This document shows, piece by piece, positions 1-8,216 of a stretch of DNA of 64,000 nucleotides. Every line of letters starts with the position of its first letter. Position 1 is the first letter of the stretch. Position numbers and translations under genes: made by a program. Source of the stretch: Chitinophaga sp. 180180018-3 (GTDB lineage Bacteria; Bacteroidota; Bacteroidia; Chitinophagales; Chitinophagaceae); the NCBI RefSeq assembly GCF_037893185.1, contig NZ_CP140772.1:3286001-3350000 (forward strand). The letters run 5' to 3'. The notes beneath the pieces were generated by a model. It was not told where the DNA came from, did no database searches, and worked only from the letters and a program-made list of their open reading frames with translations.

Positions 1-70
1 TGGTGGCAAACGGAATGTAGTTATCAAATAATGTCATCATATCAGCAATATAACGAATTTTACTTATCGT

Positions 71-685
71 TTATGCCCGTAAACGGGGAAGTTGCCAGTT
101 ATGCCGAAGACTTACCAACCGGATGGTAACAATAACGGCAACGGCTATACTCTGCGCTACTTCTCCGGATATACCGGTGAAATGTCCGGCCGCAACATAC
201 AATATGCCACCTGAAATTGAGGCTACGGCATATATTTCCCGGGTGAAGAGAATAGGTTGTTCGCCGCAGATAACATCCCTGAGCAGTCCGCCGAAGGTGC
301 CCGTAATGACGCCCAGAGCCACGCATACAGGCACTGGCAGATGTACAGCTATCCCTTTGTTGATGCCGGTGATGGTGAACATTCCGAGTCCTATTGCATC
401 GAAAGTGCTGAGTAAGCGCGTGAGTTTTTTTACATAGGAGAAAAACACGGCGGCAATGATAGCGGCAACAATAATAGCGGTATTGGTCAGTTCGTCCGTC
501 ATCCAGGCAACCGGCGTGGCGCCGATAAGCAGGTCGCGTATGGTTCCGCCGCCAATGGCTGTTACAAATGCCAGGGCAAAAAGCCCGATCACATCGTATG
601 ATTTATTGATTGCTGCCGTTGCTCCCGAAACCGCAAATGCAAAAGTGCCCAAAAGTTCCAATACCTGTATGTAGGTAAGCTGCAT
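71..685 (-). CDS. TRIC/UPF0126 family membrane channel
   Basis: 204 aa, almost entirely hydrophobic with about seven membrane segments. It contains the two internally repeated UPF0126 units, recognisable by the paired glycine/arginine motifs GGGTIRDLLIG (about residues 45-55) and GGLLRDVICGEQP (about 131-143). This family includes prokaryotic trimeric intracellular cation (TRIC) channels and YicG-like proteins, located in the inner membrane and passing monovalent cations; the substrate here cannot be told from sequence. The length is normal for the family. It is encoded alone on the minus strand, 50 bp downstream of the next minus-strand ORF. Confidence 0.9.
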   Translation of the reverse strand: MQLTYIQVLELLGTFAFAVSGATAAINKSYDVIGLFALAFVTAIGGGTIRDLLIGATPVAWMTDELTNTAIIVAAIIAAVFFSYVKKLTRLLSTFDAIGLGMFTITGINKGIAVHLPVPVCVALGVITGTFGGLLRDVICGEQPILFTREIYAVASISGGILYVAAGHFTGISGEVAQSIAVAVIVTIRLVSLRHNWQLPRLRA

Positions 686-735
686 GCGTTTGTTTGATTT
701 GGGCCTAAGGTAACGATACTTTGCGTTAACGCAAG

Positions 736-996
736 CTATTCCATATCGTAAGCGTATTCCCCTCTCAATGTACGCTCTATTTTAGTGCGCAGACTATGAC
801 TGAATCCCTGTACTTCTATTTTGGGATGAGAGTCGAGATAGATCAAAAAGCGGCCTGTTTCTTCCATGACAAGATCGTAAATGTCTTCCAGCAGGGCACA
901 AAGCAGTCTTCTTGTTGTTTCAGCTATCTGGGCCAGGCGAGAGTCTTCAAAATGCCTGTATTCACGGTTTTTATAAGATAAGGTAATCTGAATCAT
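736..996 (-). CDS. hypothetical 86-aa protein
   Basis: Small soluble protein of mixed charge, with no signal peptide or membrane segment; I do not recognise a family. It is rich in Arg, Glu and Leu and probably folds as alpha/beta (N-terminal ITLSYKNREYRHF strand-like, then a helical middle rich in Leu/Ile/Glu). It lies between the TRIC-like gene and the divergently transcribed dipeptidyl peptidase gene; the 158 bp divergent spacer presumably carries both promoters. The coding call rests on ORF integrity and position only. Confidence 0.6.
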   Translation of the reverse strand: MIQITLSYKNREYRHFEDSRLAQIAETTRRLLCALLEDIYDLVMEETGRFLIYLDSHPKIEVQGFSHSLRTKIERTLRGEYAYDME

Positions 997-1154
997 AACT
1001 AATGGTTTTCCAGGATTGAGTTTGCTGTTTCGGCTAGTTAACGCCTAACCGATTGGTTTTCAAAATTTAATTTATTAAAAATGTTGTAAAAATAGGAAAA
1101 AAGTATTTTTTTTCTATCATAATCTTGGCTACAATTGCAAATTATTTATAGGTA

Positions 1155-3314
1155 ATGAAACGAATCACATTAGTCATTGTTTTTACTGCATTGTACCTGA
1201 TACAGGTGCAGGCCCAACCCGGAAAAGGCATCAGATGGAGCCGCGACGGGAAATCGTACTATAAGGCTACTGCAGCCGGTATTGAAACGGTTGCATTTGA
1301 AGGATCTTCTGCTGTGAAGGTACCGGCCAGTGCTTATAATGGAATGCCGCTCCGTGATTTTTATTTTTCGGCAGATGAAAAGAAACTGCTGCTATATACC
1401 AACAGCAAAAAAGTATGGCGCTATGAAACCCGCGGCGATTACTGGGTGCTGGATCTGGCCAGCGGAAAGCTGCAACAGCTGGGGAAAGATAAACCCGGTT
1501 CTTCGCTGATGTTTGCCAAGCTGTCGCCCGATGGAACGAAAGCCGCCTATGTAAGCGGGCATAATATTTTTGTGGAAGACCTGGCAACAGCGCAGGAAAC
1601 AGCTATGACAACGGATGGTACGCGTCGCTTTATCAACGGTACTTTCGACTGGGCCTATGAAGAGGAATTTGGTTGCCGCGATGGTTTTCGCTGGAGCCCC
1701 GATAGCAAAAAAATTGCTTACTGGCAGATAGACGCTACAAAGATCAGAGATTTCCTGATGATCGATAATACAGATTCTATCTACTCCTTCACCGTACCGG
1801 TAGAATATCCGAAAGCAGGAGAGAGCCCTTCAGCATGCAGGGTAGGAGTAGTGGAGGTGGAAACTGCTAAAACAACCTGGATGCAGGTTCCCGGCGATCA
1901 GCAGCAGCATTATATTCCCCGTATGGAGTGGGTGCCCGGCAAAAATACACTCATCATACAACAGCTCAACAGGAAGCAGAACAATAGTAAGCTGATGCTC
2001 TGCGAAGCGGCTACCGGCAAAGCCCGCACTATTTATGAAGAAAGCGACAGCGCCTGGATAGATGTGAAATCCCGTTGGGACGATGATAATATCGCTGGTT
2101 GGGATTTTGTTGGTAATAATAAATCATTCATCTGGGTAAGCGAACAGGATGGATGGCGTCATCTGTATAATGTTAATACGGAAGATGGAAAAGCAACGTT
2201 ACTCACTCCTGGCAATTATGACGTGATCAGCATCGCAAAAATTGATGAAGCTGCAAAGGCGATTTATTTCCTGGCATCTCCTGAAAATCCTCAGCAGCAG
2301 TATCTTTACAAGGTATCGTTGAACGGAGGGAAAGCAGAACGTATCACACCAGCCAACGAACCTGGTACACACGATTATAAGATTTCACCGTATAGCAACT
2401 GGGCTATTCATGATTTCAACAACGCAGTAACCTATCCGGTTAGTGAAAACCTTCAGGTGCCTGCTCATAAAAGTACCGGCGATGTGGTCATCTCTGCCAT
2501 CAACAGATCGGCAAAGATGACGAACAAGCCGGAGTTCTTTACCATCACCACTACAGATGGCGTAACCCTGAACGGCTGGATGAGTAAGCCCCGGAACTTT
2601 GATCCCACAAAGAAATACCCGGTGGTGTTTTATGTATACGGTGAGCCGGCAGCAGCAACATCGCTGGATGCCGTAGGCGCCGGCCGCAATTTCCTTTATG
2701 ATGGTGATATGGCCGCTGATGGTTATATCTATGTATCAATGGATAACCGCGGTACGCCTTTGCCTAAAGGCCGTACCTGGCGTAAATGTGTTTACCGGAA
2801 AGTGGGCCTCATCAATGCGCGCGACCAGGCAATGGGCGCTCAGGCATTGATGAAGAAGTATTCCTTTATAGATCCGGAACGCGTGGCAGTATGGGGCTGG
2901 AGCGGTGGAGGCTCGATGACGCTGAACCTGATGTTCCAGTATCCGCAGATCTACAAAACAGGCATCGCCATTGCTGCAGTAGGTAATCAGTTAACATACG
3001 ACAATATTTACCAGGAACGCTATATGGGATTGCCGGAAGAAAACCGGGAAGATTTTGTAAAAGGATCTCCGATCACTTATGCAAAGAACCTGCAGGGCAA
3101 CCTGTTGTATATTCATGGAACCGGCGATGATAACGTGCATTATCAGAATGCAGAAATGTTGCTGAATGAGTTGATCCGCTACAATAAGCAGTTCCAGTTC
3201 ATGGCATATCCTAACCGTACGCATAGCATTTCGGAAGGACAGGGAACATTTGAACATCTGTCTACCCTGTACACAAATTATCTGCGTGCACATTGTGAAC
3301 CGGGGGCAAAATAG
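1155..3314 (+). CDS. Dipeptidyl peptidase IV (S9B family serine peptidase)
   Basis: 719 aa with an N-terminal signal peptide ending near VQAQ (residues 1-20), so secreted or periplasmic. Residues about 40-450 form the beta-propeller (DPP IV N-terminal region) and contain DWAYEEEF (about residue 164), the double-Glu motif that binds the substrate amino terminus in DPP IV. The C-terminal alpha/beta-hydrolase domain has the nucleophile motif GWSGGG (about 582), the acid region GTGDDNVHYQ (about 655) and the catalytic His in NRTHS (about 687). It removes X-Pro or X-Ala dipeptides from peptides. Start chosen at ATG 1155 because it directly precedes the signal peptide. A promoter for the next gene overlaps its 3' end. 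Confidence 0.95.
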   Translation: MKRITLVIVFTALYLIQVQAQPGKGIRWSRDGKSYYKATAAGIETVAFEGSSAVKVPASAYNGMPLRDFYFSADEKKLLLYTNSKKVWRYETRGDYWVLDLASGKLQQLGKDKPGSSLMFAKLSPDGTKAAYVSGHNIFVEDLATAQETAMTTDGTRRFINGTFDWAYEEEFGCRDGFRWSPDSKKIAYWQIDATKIRDFLMIDNTDSIYSFTVPVEYPKAGESPSACRVGVVEVETAKTTWMQVPGDQQQHYIPRMEWVPGKNTLIIQQLNRKQNNSKLMLCEAATGKARTIYEESDSAWIDVKSRWDDDNIAGWDFVGNNKSFIWVSEQDGWRHLYNVNTEDGKATLLTPGNYDVISIAKIDEAAKAIYFLASPENPQQQYLYKVSLNGGKAERITPANEPGTHDYKISPYSNWAIHDFNNAVTYPVSENLQVPAHKSTGDVVISAINRSAKMTNKPEFFTITTTDGVTLNGWMSKPRNFDPTKKYPVVFYVYGEPAAATSLDAVGAGRNFLYDGDMAADGYIYVSMDNRGTPLPKGRTWRKCVYRKVGLINARDQAMGAQALMKKYSFIDPERVAVWGWSGGGSMTLNLMFQYPQIYKTGIAIAAVGNQLTYDNIYQERYMGLPEENREDFVKGSPITYAKNLQGNLLYIHGTGDDNVHYQNAEMLLNELIRYNKQFQFMAYPNRTHSISEGQGTFEHLSTLYTNYLRAHCEPGAK

Positions 3315-3324
3315 TCTACCTTTG
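3293..3324 (+). promoter_or_regulatory. Bacteroidota-type promoter for the 3343 gene
   Basis: TTG at 3293-3295 and TACCTTTG at 3317-3324 match the -33 (TTTG-like) and -7 (TAnnTTTG) elements of Bacteroidota primary sigma promoters with a 21-bp spacer. The -33 part lies inside the end of the dipeptidyl peptidase gene. The transcript would start a few bases downstream, giving a leader of about 12-15 nt. Confidence 0.55.
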
Positions 3325-3342
3325 CCACCCAAAACAGAAAGT

Positions 3343-3735
3343 ATGTCCAGAACAGCTATTATCGGAATATTGGCAGTGCTGCTTGTAATTGTATGTGCGT
3401 TTTTCCCCTGGTCCGCGGTGGAGAGCCGGCATCTGGTATTTACAGGATTGAATGGCACAGGATCGAACTATGGAGAGCCGGGGAAGTTGAGTATTATTCT
3501 GGCTGTATTGGCGATTGTATTCTTTCTGGTAAAACATAAATGGATATCCAGAATCAACCTTTTCATATGCGGGTTTCTGCTGGCATGGACATTCAGAAAT
3601 ATGCTGCTGTATTCGCGTTGCGAGCTGGGCGAATGCCCGCAGGCGCAGCCGGCATTGTACCTGTCGCTCGCCGGCGCCATAGTCGCTTTCGGAGCGGTTT
3701 TATTTACCCGCACGCCTGCTAATAAACAATCATAA
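3343..3735 (+). CDS. hypothetical four-TM membrane protein
   Basis: 130 aa. The frame stays open upstream into the peptidase gene, but ATG 3343 is chosen because it follows the promoter box at 3317-3324 and begins directly with a hydrophobic segment (MSRTAIIGILAVLLV). Four membrane segments are visible (about residues 4-22, 48-64, 70-88, 103-121) with a Cys pair in a short loop (RCELGEC). No family recognised. Followed after 10 bp by the DUF3820 gene, probably on the same transcript. Confidence 0.7.
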   Translation: MSRTAIIGILAVLLVIVCAFFPWSAVESRHLVFTGLNGTGSNYGEPGKLSIILAVLAIVFFLVKHKWISRINLFICGFLLAWTFRNMLLYSRCELGECPQAQPALYLSLAGAIVAFGAVLFTRTPANKQS

Positions 3736-3745
3736 AATCATTGAT

Positions 3746-3973
3746 ATGGATCTGACACAACCGGACCCGGAGCTGCTCAGGCAGCTGGTAGTGATGAAAA
3801 TGCCCTTTGGAAAATATAAGGATGTTGTTTTGTGCGATCTGCCGGTAAGTTACCTGGAATGGTTTCAGCGTAACGGTTTTCCCAAAGGCAAGCTGGGGAT
3901 GTTACTGGAAACCATGCTGGTCATAAAAATGAATGGGCTGAGCCAGTTGCTGGCGCCGCTTAGAAAGAAATAG
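3746..3973 (+). CDS. DUF3820 family protein
   Basis: 75 aa, matching the small DUF3820 family: the core MPFGKYKDVVLCDLPVSYL (residues about 19-37) followed by WFQRNGFPKGKLG is the family signature, also found in proteins annotated as putative quorum-sensing-regulated virulence factors. The molecular role is not established. Cytoplasmic, no signal peptide. It ends a short plus-strand unit and converges with the bactofilin gene; a palindromic repeat (3985-4041) fills the gap. Confidence 0.85.
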   Translation: MDLTQPDPELLRQLVVMKMPFGKYKDVVLCDLPVSYLEWFQRNGFPKGKLGMLLETMLVIKMNGLSQLLAPLRKK

Positions 3974-3984
3974 CACTACCCGCA

Positions 3985-4041
3985 AAAAATGCAGCGAAGA
4001 TGATGTGGTATTTAAACCAATATCATCTTCGCTGCATTTTT
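3985..4041. repeat. Palindromic repeat P1 (class B core)
   Basis: Perfect 20-bp inverted arms at 3985-4004 and 4022-4041 with core word GCAGCGAAGAT; the 17-nt loop contains a further TGGT/ACCA stem. It lies between convergent genes and ends in a T-run on the plus strand, so it may terminate in both directions. It is one of about eleven related intergenic palindromes in this window. Confidence 0.85.
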
Positions 4042-4056
4042 ATTAGTAGTTGGTAA

Positions 4057-4521
4057 CTAAAACCAGCTCGTATTCTGCTCTTCTTCAACATCCGCCTGAG
4101 TGGCTTCGGCAGCAACCGCAGTTTTCTCTTCTTCTGTTTCAGACACTGCTTCTGTTTTTTGCACCGGTTGTACATTTTTCCGGATGGCACCTTCTACCAC
4201 TGCACCTTCTTCGATTTCGAGCACCATCGCATTTACGTCACCCTTTACCAGTGCTTTGTTGCTGATATGCGCTTTGTTGCTGATGTATACATCGCCATAC
4301 ACTTTTCCCTGTACAACCAGGTCTGTAGCATATATGTGGCCGCGTATGTTTGCTGTTTCACTCACCACCAGCTTGCCGGTGGTTTTTACATCCCCTCTAA
4401 CGTTGCCGTCTATACGACCGGACACGGAGGCATCAATACTCCCATTCACGGATACTGTTTTAGGGATACGAAAAGCTCCGGGGACAATTATATTTCGGAA
4501 AAAATGTCTGACATTGATCAC
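4057..4521 (-). CDS. Bactofilin (polymer-forming cytoskeletal protein)
   Basis: 154 aa. Residues about 20-115 form the bactofilin (DUF583) right-handed beta-helix, shown by regularly spaced short strands such as GSIDASVSGRIDGNVRGDV, each separated by Gly/Asn turns. The C-terminal tail is acidic and low-complexity (Glu/Thr/Val/Ala). Bactofilins polymerise without nucleotide and act in cell shape, cell-wall enzyme placement or stalk formation. The gene starts 9 bp after the actin-like gene, so the two are almost certainly co-transcribed, suggesting one cytoskeletal module. Start ATG at 4521; the stop lies next to palindrome P1. Confidence 0.93.
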   Translation of the reverse strand: MINVRHFFRNIIVPGAFRIPKTVSVNGSIDASVSGRIDGNVRGDVKTTGKLVVSETANIRGHIYATDLVVQGKVYGDVYISNKAHISNKALVKGDVNAMVLEIEEGAVVEGAIRKNVQPVQKTEAVSETEEEKTAVAAEATQADVEEEQNTSWF

Positions 4522-4530
4522 AATACAAAA

Positions 4531-5661
4531 TTAGTGGGTGATGGGATTAGGAGTGGTTGCTGTTGTAGGTTGCGCATGGTCATCAAAAGTTGAAATAATC
4601 GAACTTGCATTACCTAGGTCGAGGCCTACACAGCGTTGAGGTTTATTGTCTGATATTCTTAATGAGTTATAGAGATAGCCAACGCTCATGAGTTTTTCGG
4701 GCTCCGGCGCTACTTCAACAGGTACGAAATCGCGAAACTCTTCCACGAAAGCGTCTGTCAGTTCCCGGTAATACGCGCCACCGCCCATCAGGTAAATCTT
4801 CTCACAGGTCTCAAAATCCAGGTCAGTGAAATAGCTGCGCATCAGGGGAGATACCACTTCTTTGTAATATTGTGTCAGCACGCTCTTGCGCATTTCCCTG
4901 AGGTCGATCCGCTTGCGGTTGGTAAAGATAGAACCTTTCATAAACGCATCGTCTACCTGGTGTTCGTTCTTCATTTCCAGGTAATGCTTCTGATTCAGTT
5001 CGCGGGTCAGGTTGTTGATGGCATAACGGATACCGTGAGAGCTGAAGCAGGTGCGGTGAATCAGTCCATCGCCGGTGGCCATGCCTCCTTCGATAGTACC
5101 GAATCCGAAGCTGACAGCAATAAAGTTATCCAGCTGAGGTTCGTTGATGGTCTTTTTCAGCCCGATGATGCCTCCTACAATTTCCGGGATCACCTCATAT
5201 TTTTCAATATCAAACATGGCCTTTTTGAAAGAGCCTTTGGTATTGTAGGTTTGGGTGTCGTAATCGATCAGGAAATGACGTTTACTGAGAAACTGCTCCG
5301 CATTATTTTTGTAGATGTTGTAGGTAGAGAACGGGAAACCTACAGTAAGGGAGATAGGTTGTTGTACTTTGTCTATTGTATTTAACAAAGCAGCTTTAAA
5401 GAGTATTTCATAATCTTCTTCGGAAGGCGCTGCATTGGTGATCCTGTTAGGGTTGATGCCGCCTCTTTTGGCCAGATTACCCACGAGGTACCAGGTGTCA
5501 TCTTTCTTAATTTTTAATCCACTGAGCAGATCCTTACTTGAGTTTTCTGTGTTTCCGAATGCGGTTTCAAATACGCTTGGGAAGCTGGTTGTAGATACTT
5601 TCATAGTGCTTTGTTGAATATAACGGATGTAACCCTGTGTTTCCCTGCGGAGGGTTTCCAT
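4531..5661 (-). CDS. ParM/actin-like ATPase, apparently circularly permuted
   Basis: 376 aa from ATG 5661, or 357 aa from ATG 5604 (MKVSTTSFPSVF), which I find more protein-like. The actin-like order is shifted. The N-terminus begins with FPSVF and YLVGNLAKRGG, segments that in ParM-type proteins follow the phosphate-1 loop. Phosphate-2 is seen as VSFGFGTIEGGMA (about residues 205-217) and the adenosine motif as LMGGGAYYREL (about 310). The phosphate-1 motif (VGLDLGNASSIIS) comes last, near residue 352. Filament-forming ATPases of this superfamily segregate DNA or organise envelope growth. It is translated just before bactofilin. Alternative: a normal ParM-like protein with a decayed N-terminus, but that would not explain the C-terminal motif. 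Confidence 0.8.
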   Translation of the reverse strand: METLRRETQGYIRYIQQSTMKVSTTSFPSVFETAFGNTENSSKDLLSGLKIKKDDTWYLVGNLAKRGGINPNRITNAAPSEEDYEILFKAALLNTIDKVQQPISLTVGFPFSTYNIYKNNAEQFLSKRHFLIDYDTQTYNTKGSFKKAMFDIEKYEVIPEIVGGIIGLKKTINEPQLDNFIAVSFGFGTIEGGMATGDGLIHRTCFSSHGIRYAINNLTRELNQKHYLEMKNEHQVDDAFMKGSIFTNRKRIDLREMRKSVLTQYYKEVVSPLMRSYFTDLDFETCEKIYLMGGGAYYRELTDAFVEEFRDFVPVEVAPEPEKLMSVGYLYNSLRISDNKPQRCVGLDLGNASSIISTFDDHAQPTTATTPNPITH

Positions 5662-5846
5662 CGGGATTGAAAATAGTGGTTTAAAGATATAAAATATTAA
5701 AAATTAAGGGGATGACAACCAGTGAATTTATGTTAAATTTAATACAGCGCTCTTAATTTTCAAAACCCGACTGAGATAATAAAAGGTTTGGAGCGGTCGT
5801 TTAAATCATAGTCCGTTCCCTTACCTGCACTCATTTCAACTTTCAC

Positions 5847-6218
5847 ATGAGATACCTCTTATTTGCCGCATTGATCTGGTTGCTGGCCTGTCATCCCTCC
5901 CAGAAAATATACCAGGCTCCCGCTGTGGGCGCGGAAGCCCAGTTCGACCGTGGATTACGGCCGGAAAAGCACCCAAAATACCTGTTTGATAAGAAAATGA
6001 TGAATGATCTGAAAAAGCAGGGCGAGATTTCATCCTATACCCCGAAACGGCACCACACCGGCCCTACGGTCGCAGTGCCGGGAAAGGGTGGTAGTGGCAA
6101 AGACAGCACGGCCGCGGCCACGGATAGCCTGCATATGGGCGTTGACTCACTGAAAGCAGCTCAGCCGCTGACAGATACAGCCCGGAAATTACCGGCAGAC
6201 ACCACACATGTTCCCTGA
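5847..6218 (+). CDS. hypothetical lipoprotein
   Basis: 123 aa. The N-terminus has a hydrophobic segment ending in LLAC (Cys 15), a lipobox for signal peptidase II, so it is probably membrane-anchored on the periplasmic side. The remainder is Lys/Thr/Ser/Pro-rich and low-complexity, likely disordered, without a recognised domain. It stands alone on the plus strand, 185 bp from the divergent actin-like/bactofilin unit, and 131 bp before the M1 peptidase promoter region. Confidence 0.7.
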   Translation: MRYLLFAALIWLLACHPSQKIYQAPAVGAEAQFDRGLRPEKHPKYLFDKKMMNDLKKQGEISSYTPKRHHTGPTVAVPGKGGSGKDSTAAATDSLHMGVDSLKAAQPLTDTARKLPADTTHVP

Positions 6219-6312
6219 GGTTTGATGTACGGAAGCGTATTATTAGCGCCACTCCTGTCGCAAAAACGCCTTTCATGTCCATCTTTCGGCCGGCCGTTTC
6301 CGCTTATTTCCC

Positions 6313-6320
6313 TACATTTG
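6313..6320 (+). promoter_or_regulatory. -7 box TACATTTG upstream of M1 peptidase
   Basis: Exact TAnnTTTG match 29 bp before the ATG at 6350. No clear TTG-type -33 element is seen at the usual spacing. Confidence 0.45.
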
Positions 6321-6349
6321 ATACCATTGTTTTCAGATCAGCTTAGCTT

Positions 6350-8206
6350 ATGGTGAGAATTAGTATTTTATGCTGTCTGCTGACTATAATGCAGCAGGCA
6401 ATGGCCCAGACCCCGTTATATATGCCAACTAATATCAAAAAGGCTTACGACAGGCAGACCCGCAGCCATACGGGGGCACCTGGCGCACGATACTGGCAGA
6501 ATAAAGCCGCCTACGATATCAGTGTAAGATTCGATACTGCCTCCAACCGGATTGCCGGATCGGAGCAGATCAGGTATACTAATAACAGTCCGGATACACT
6601 GCGGATGCTGAATTTCAAGTTATTCCCGAACCTGTTCCAGAAAGGAGCCGTCAGGAATATGCCGGTTTCGGCAGACGACCTGTTCGATGGGGTGGTGATC
6701 AGGAATATGAAGATAAATGGCATCGATAAACCAGTGCCGGTGCCACCCCGTGGCACCAATATGCCTGTTAGCGTGCCGGACCTGCTGCCGGGCCAATCGC
6801 TGCAGTGTCAGCTCGACTTCTCCTACACGCTCAATGAAAACACGCATATACGTACGGGCTCCGTGGATACCGGCGCTTATTTCATTGCTTATTTTTTTCC
6901 ACGTATAGCCGTTTACGATGATATCAATGGCTGGGATATGATCCCGTATACAGGCGCGCAGGAATTCTACAACGACTTCTGCGATTTCCGCGTAGCGATA
7001 ACGGTGCCTGGCCCTTATCAGGTATGGGCCACCGGCGACCTGAAGAATGCAGCAGAAGTATATAACGAAAAGTACATCAAACGCATCGCCCAGGCCGAAA
7101 AGAGCGATGATATCATTGCGGTGGTGGATAGCAGCGATATCCGCCAGGGCAGGATCACCCGGCCCGGCCGGACGAATACCTGGCGCTTCGAAGCTGAGAA
7201 CGTTACAGACTTCGCTTTTGGTACCAGCGATCATTATTGCTGGAACTCCACCAGCGTGGTGGTCGACAGTACTACCAGGAGGCGCGCCCGGGTGGATGTA
7301 GCGTTTAACCCGCTCCATACAGATTTCGTGGAGGTGATCAGCTATGCCCGGACTACCGTCGACCGGATGAGCCACTATTTCCCGAAATGGTCGTTCCCGT
7401 ATAATCATGAAACAGTATTCGATGGCCTGGATCAGATGGAGTATCCGATGATGGTGAACGACAACCCGTTGGCGAACAGGGCGCAGGCTATTGAACTGAC
7501 CGATCATGAGATTTTCCATACCATGTTTCCGTTCTATATGGGTATCAACGAAACCCAATACGCCTGGATGGATGAAGGCTGGGCTACCATCGGGGAATGG
7601 ACGATATCCCCCTGCATCGACAGCAGCATCGTGGACGACTATGGAATGGCCCCGTACAATAGCATCGCCGGCAAGATGCAGGATCTGCCCATTATGACGC
7701 CATCCAATCAAACTACAGAAGCATATGTAACTAATTCTTATCCGAAACCTGCGCTTGGGTATTTATATGTGAAAGATATGTTGGGCGATAGTCTCTTCCT
7801 GAAAGCGCTGCATTACTATATTTCACAATGGCATGGAAAGCATCCGCAACCATACGATTTCTTCAATTGTATGAATACCGGGGCCGGAAAAAATATGAAC
7901 TGGTTCTGGAAAAGCTGGTATTTCGATAATGGCTATCCGGATCTTGGCATCACCCGTGTAACGCAAAAGGGCAAAAACGGCAGCGTGGAAATTACTTCCA
8001 TTGGTACCAAGCCGGTACCAGTAGATGTTACCCTTTATTTTGATGACGGCAGCACGATGAAACTCCACAGAAGCATTGCCTGCTGGGAGAAAGGAAACCG
8101 GCAGGTAACGCTTGATTTTACATCCGGCCATAAGGTGAAAAAAGCCGTGTTGGGTAGCACCTGGGCTGCGGATGTAGATAAGAGCAATAATGTAATGGAG
8201 AATTAG
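6350..8206 (+). CDS. M1 family metallopeptidase
   Basis: 618 aa with a signal peptide ending near AMAQ (residues 1-20). The catalytic zinc site is HEIFH (about residue 386) followed by the downstream Glu ligand in WMDEGWAT, the gluzincin arrangement of aminopeptidase N-like M1 enzymes. The N-terminal region has the beta-rich fold of that family; the C-terminal part (about 530-618) is beta-rich. The GAMEN exopeptidase motif is not in canonical form; QMEYPMM (about 364) occupies that place. It probably trims peptides in the periplasm or at the surface. It converges with the DUF4249 gene with only 10 bp between. Confidence 0.92.
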   Translation: MVRISILCCLLTIMQQAMAQTPLYMPTNIKKAYDRQTRSHTGAPGARYWQNKAAYDISVRFDTASNRIAGSEQIRYTNNSPDTLRMLNFKLFPNLFQKGAVRNMPVSADDLFDGVVIRNMKINGIDKPVPVPPRGTNMPVSVPDLLPGQSLQCQLDFSYTLNENTHIRTGSVDTGAYFIAYFFPRIAVYDDINGWDMIPYTGAQEFYNDFCDFRVAITVPGPYQVWATGDLKNAAEVYNEKYIKRIAQAEKSDDIIAVVDSSDIRQGRITRPGRTNTWRFEAENVTDFAFGTSDHYCWNSTSVVVDSTTRRRARVDVAFNPLHTDFVEVISYARTTVDRMSHYFPKWSFPYNHETVFDGLDQMEYPMMVNDNPLANRAQAIELTDHEIFHTMFPFYMGINETQYAWMDEGWATIGEWTISPCIDSSIVDDYGMAPYNSIAGKMQDLPIMTPSNQTTEAYVTNSYPKPALGYLYVKDMLGDSLFLKALHYYISQWHGKHPQPYDFFNCMNTGAGKNMNWFWKSWYFDNGYPDLGITRVTQKGKNGSVEITSIGTKPVPVDVTLYFDDGSTMKLHRSIACWEKGNRQVTLDFTSGHKVKKAVLGSTWAADVDKSNNVMEN

Positions 8207-8216
8207 GAATACTTTG

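Noticed and set aside
6620..7711. Long antisense ORF (363 aa) across the M1 peptidase gene
   Set aside because: Shadow of the plus-strand gene, which has the intact HEIFH site; the antisense protein is His/Ile-rich without any domain.
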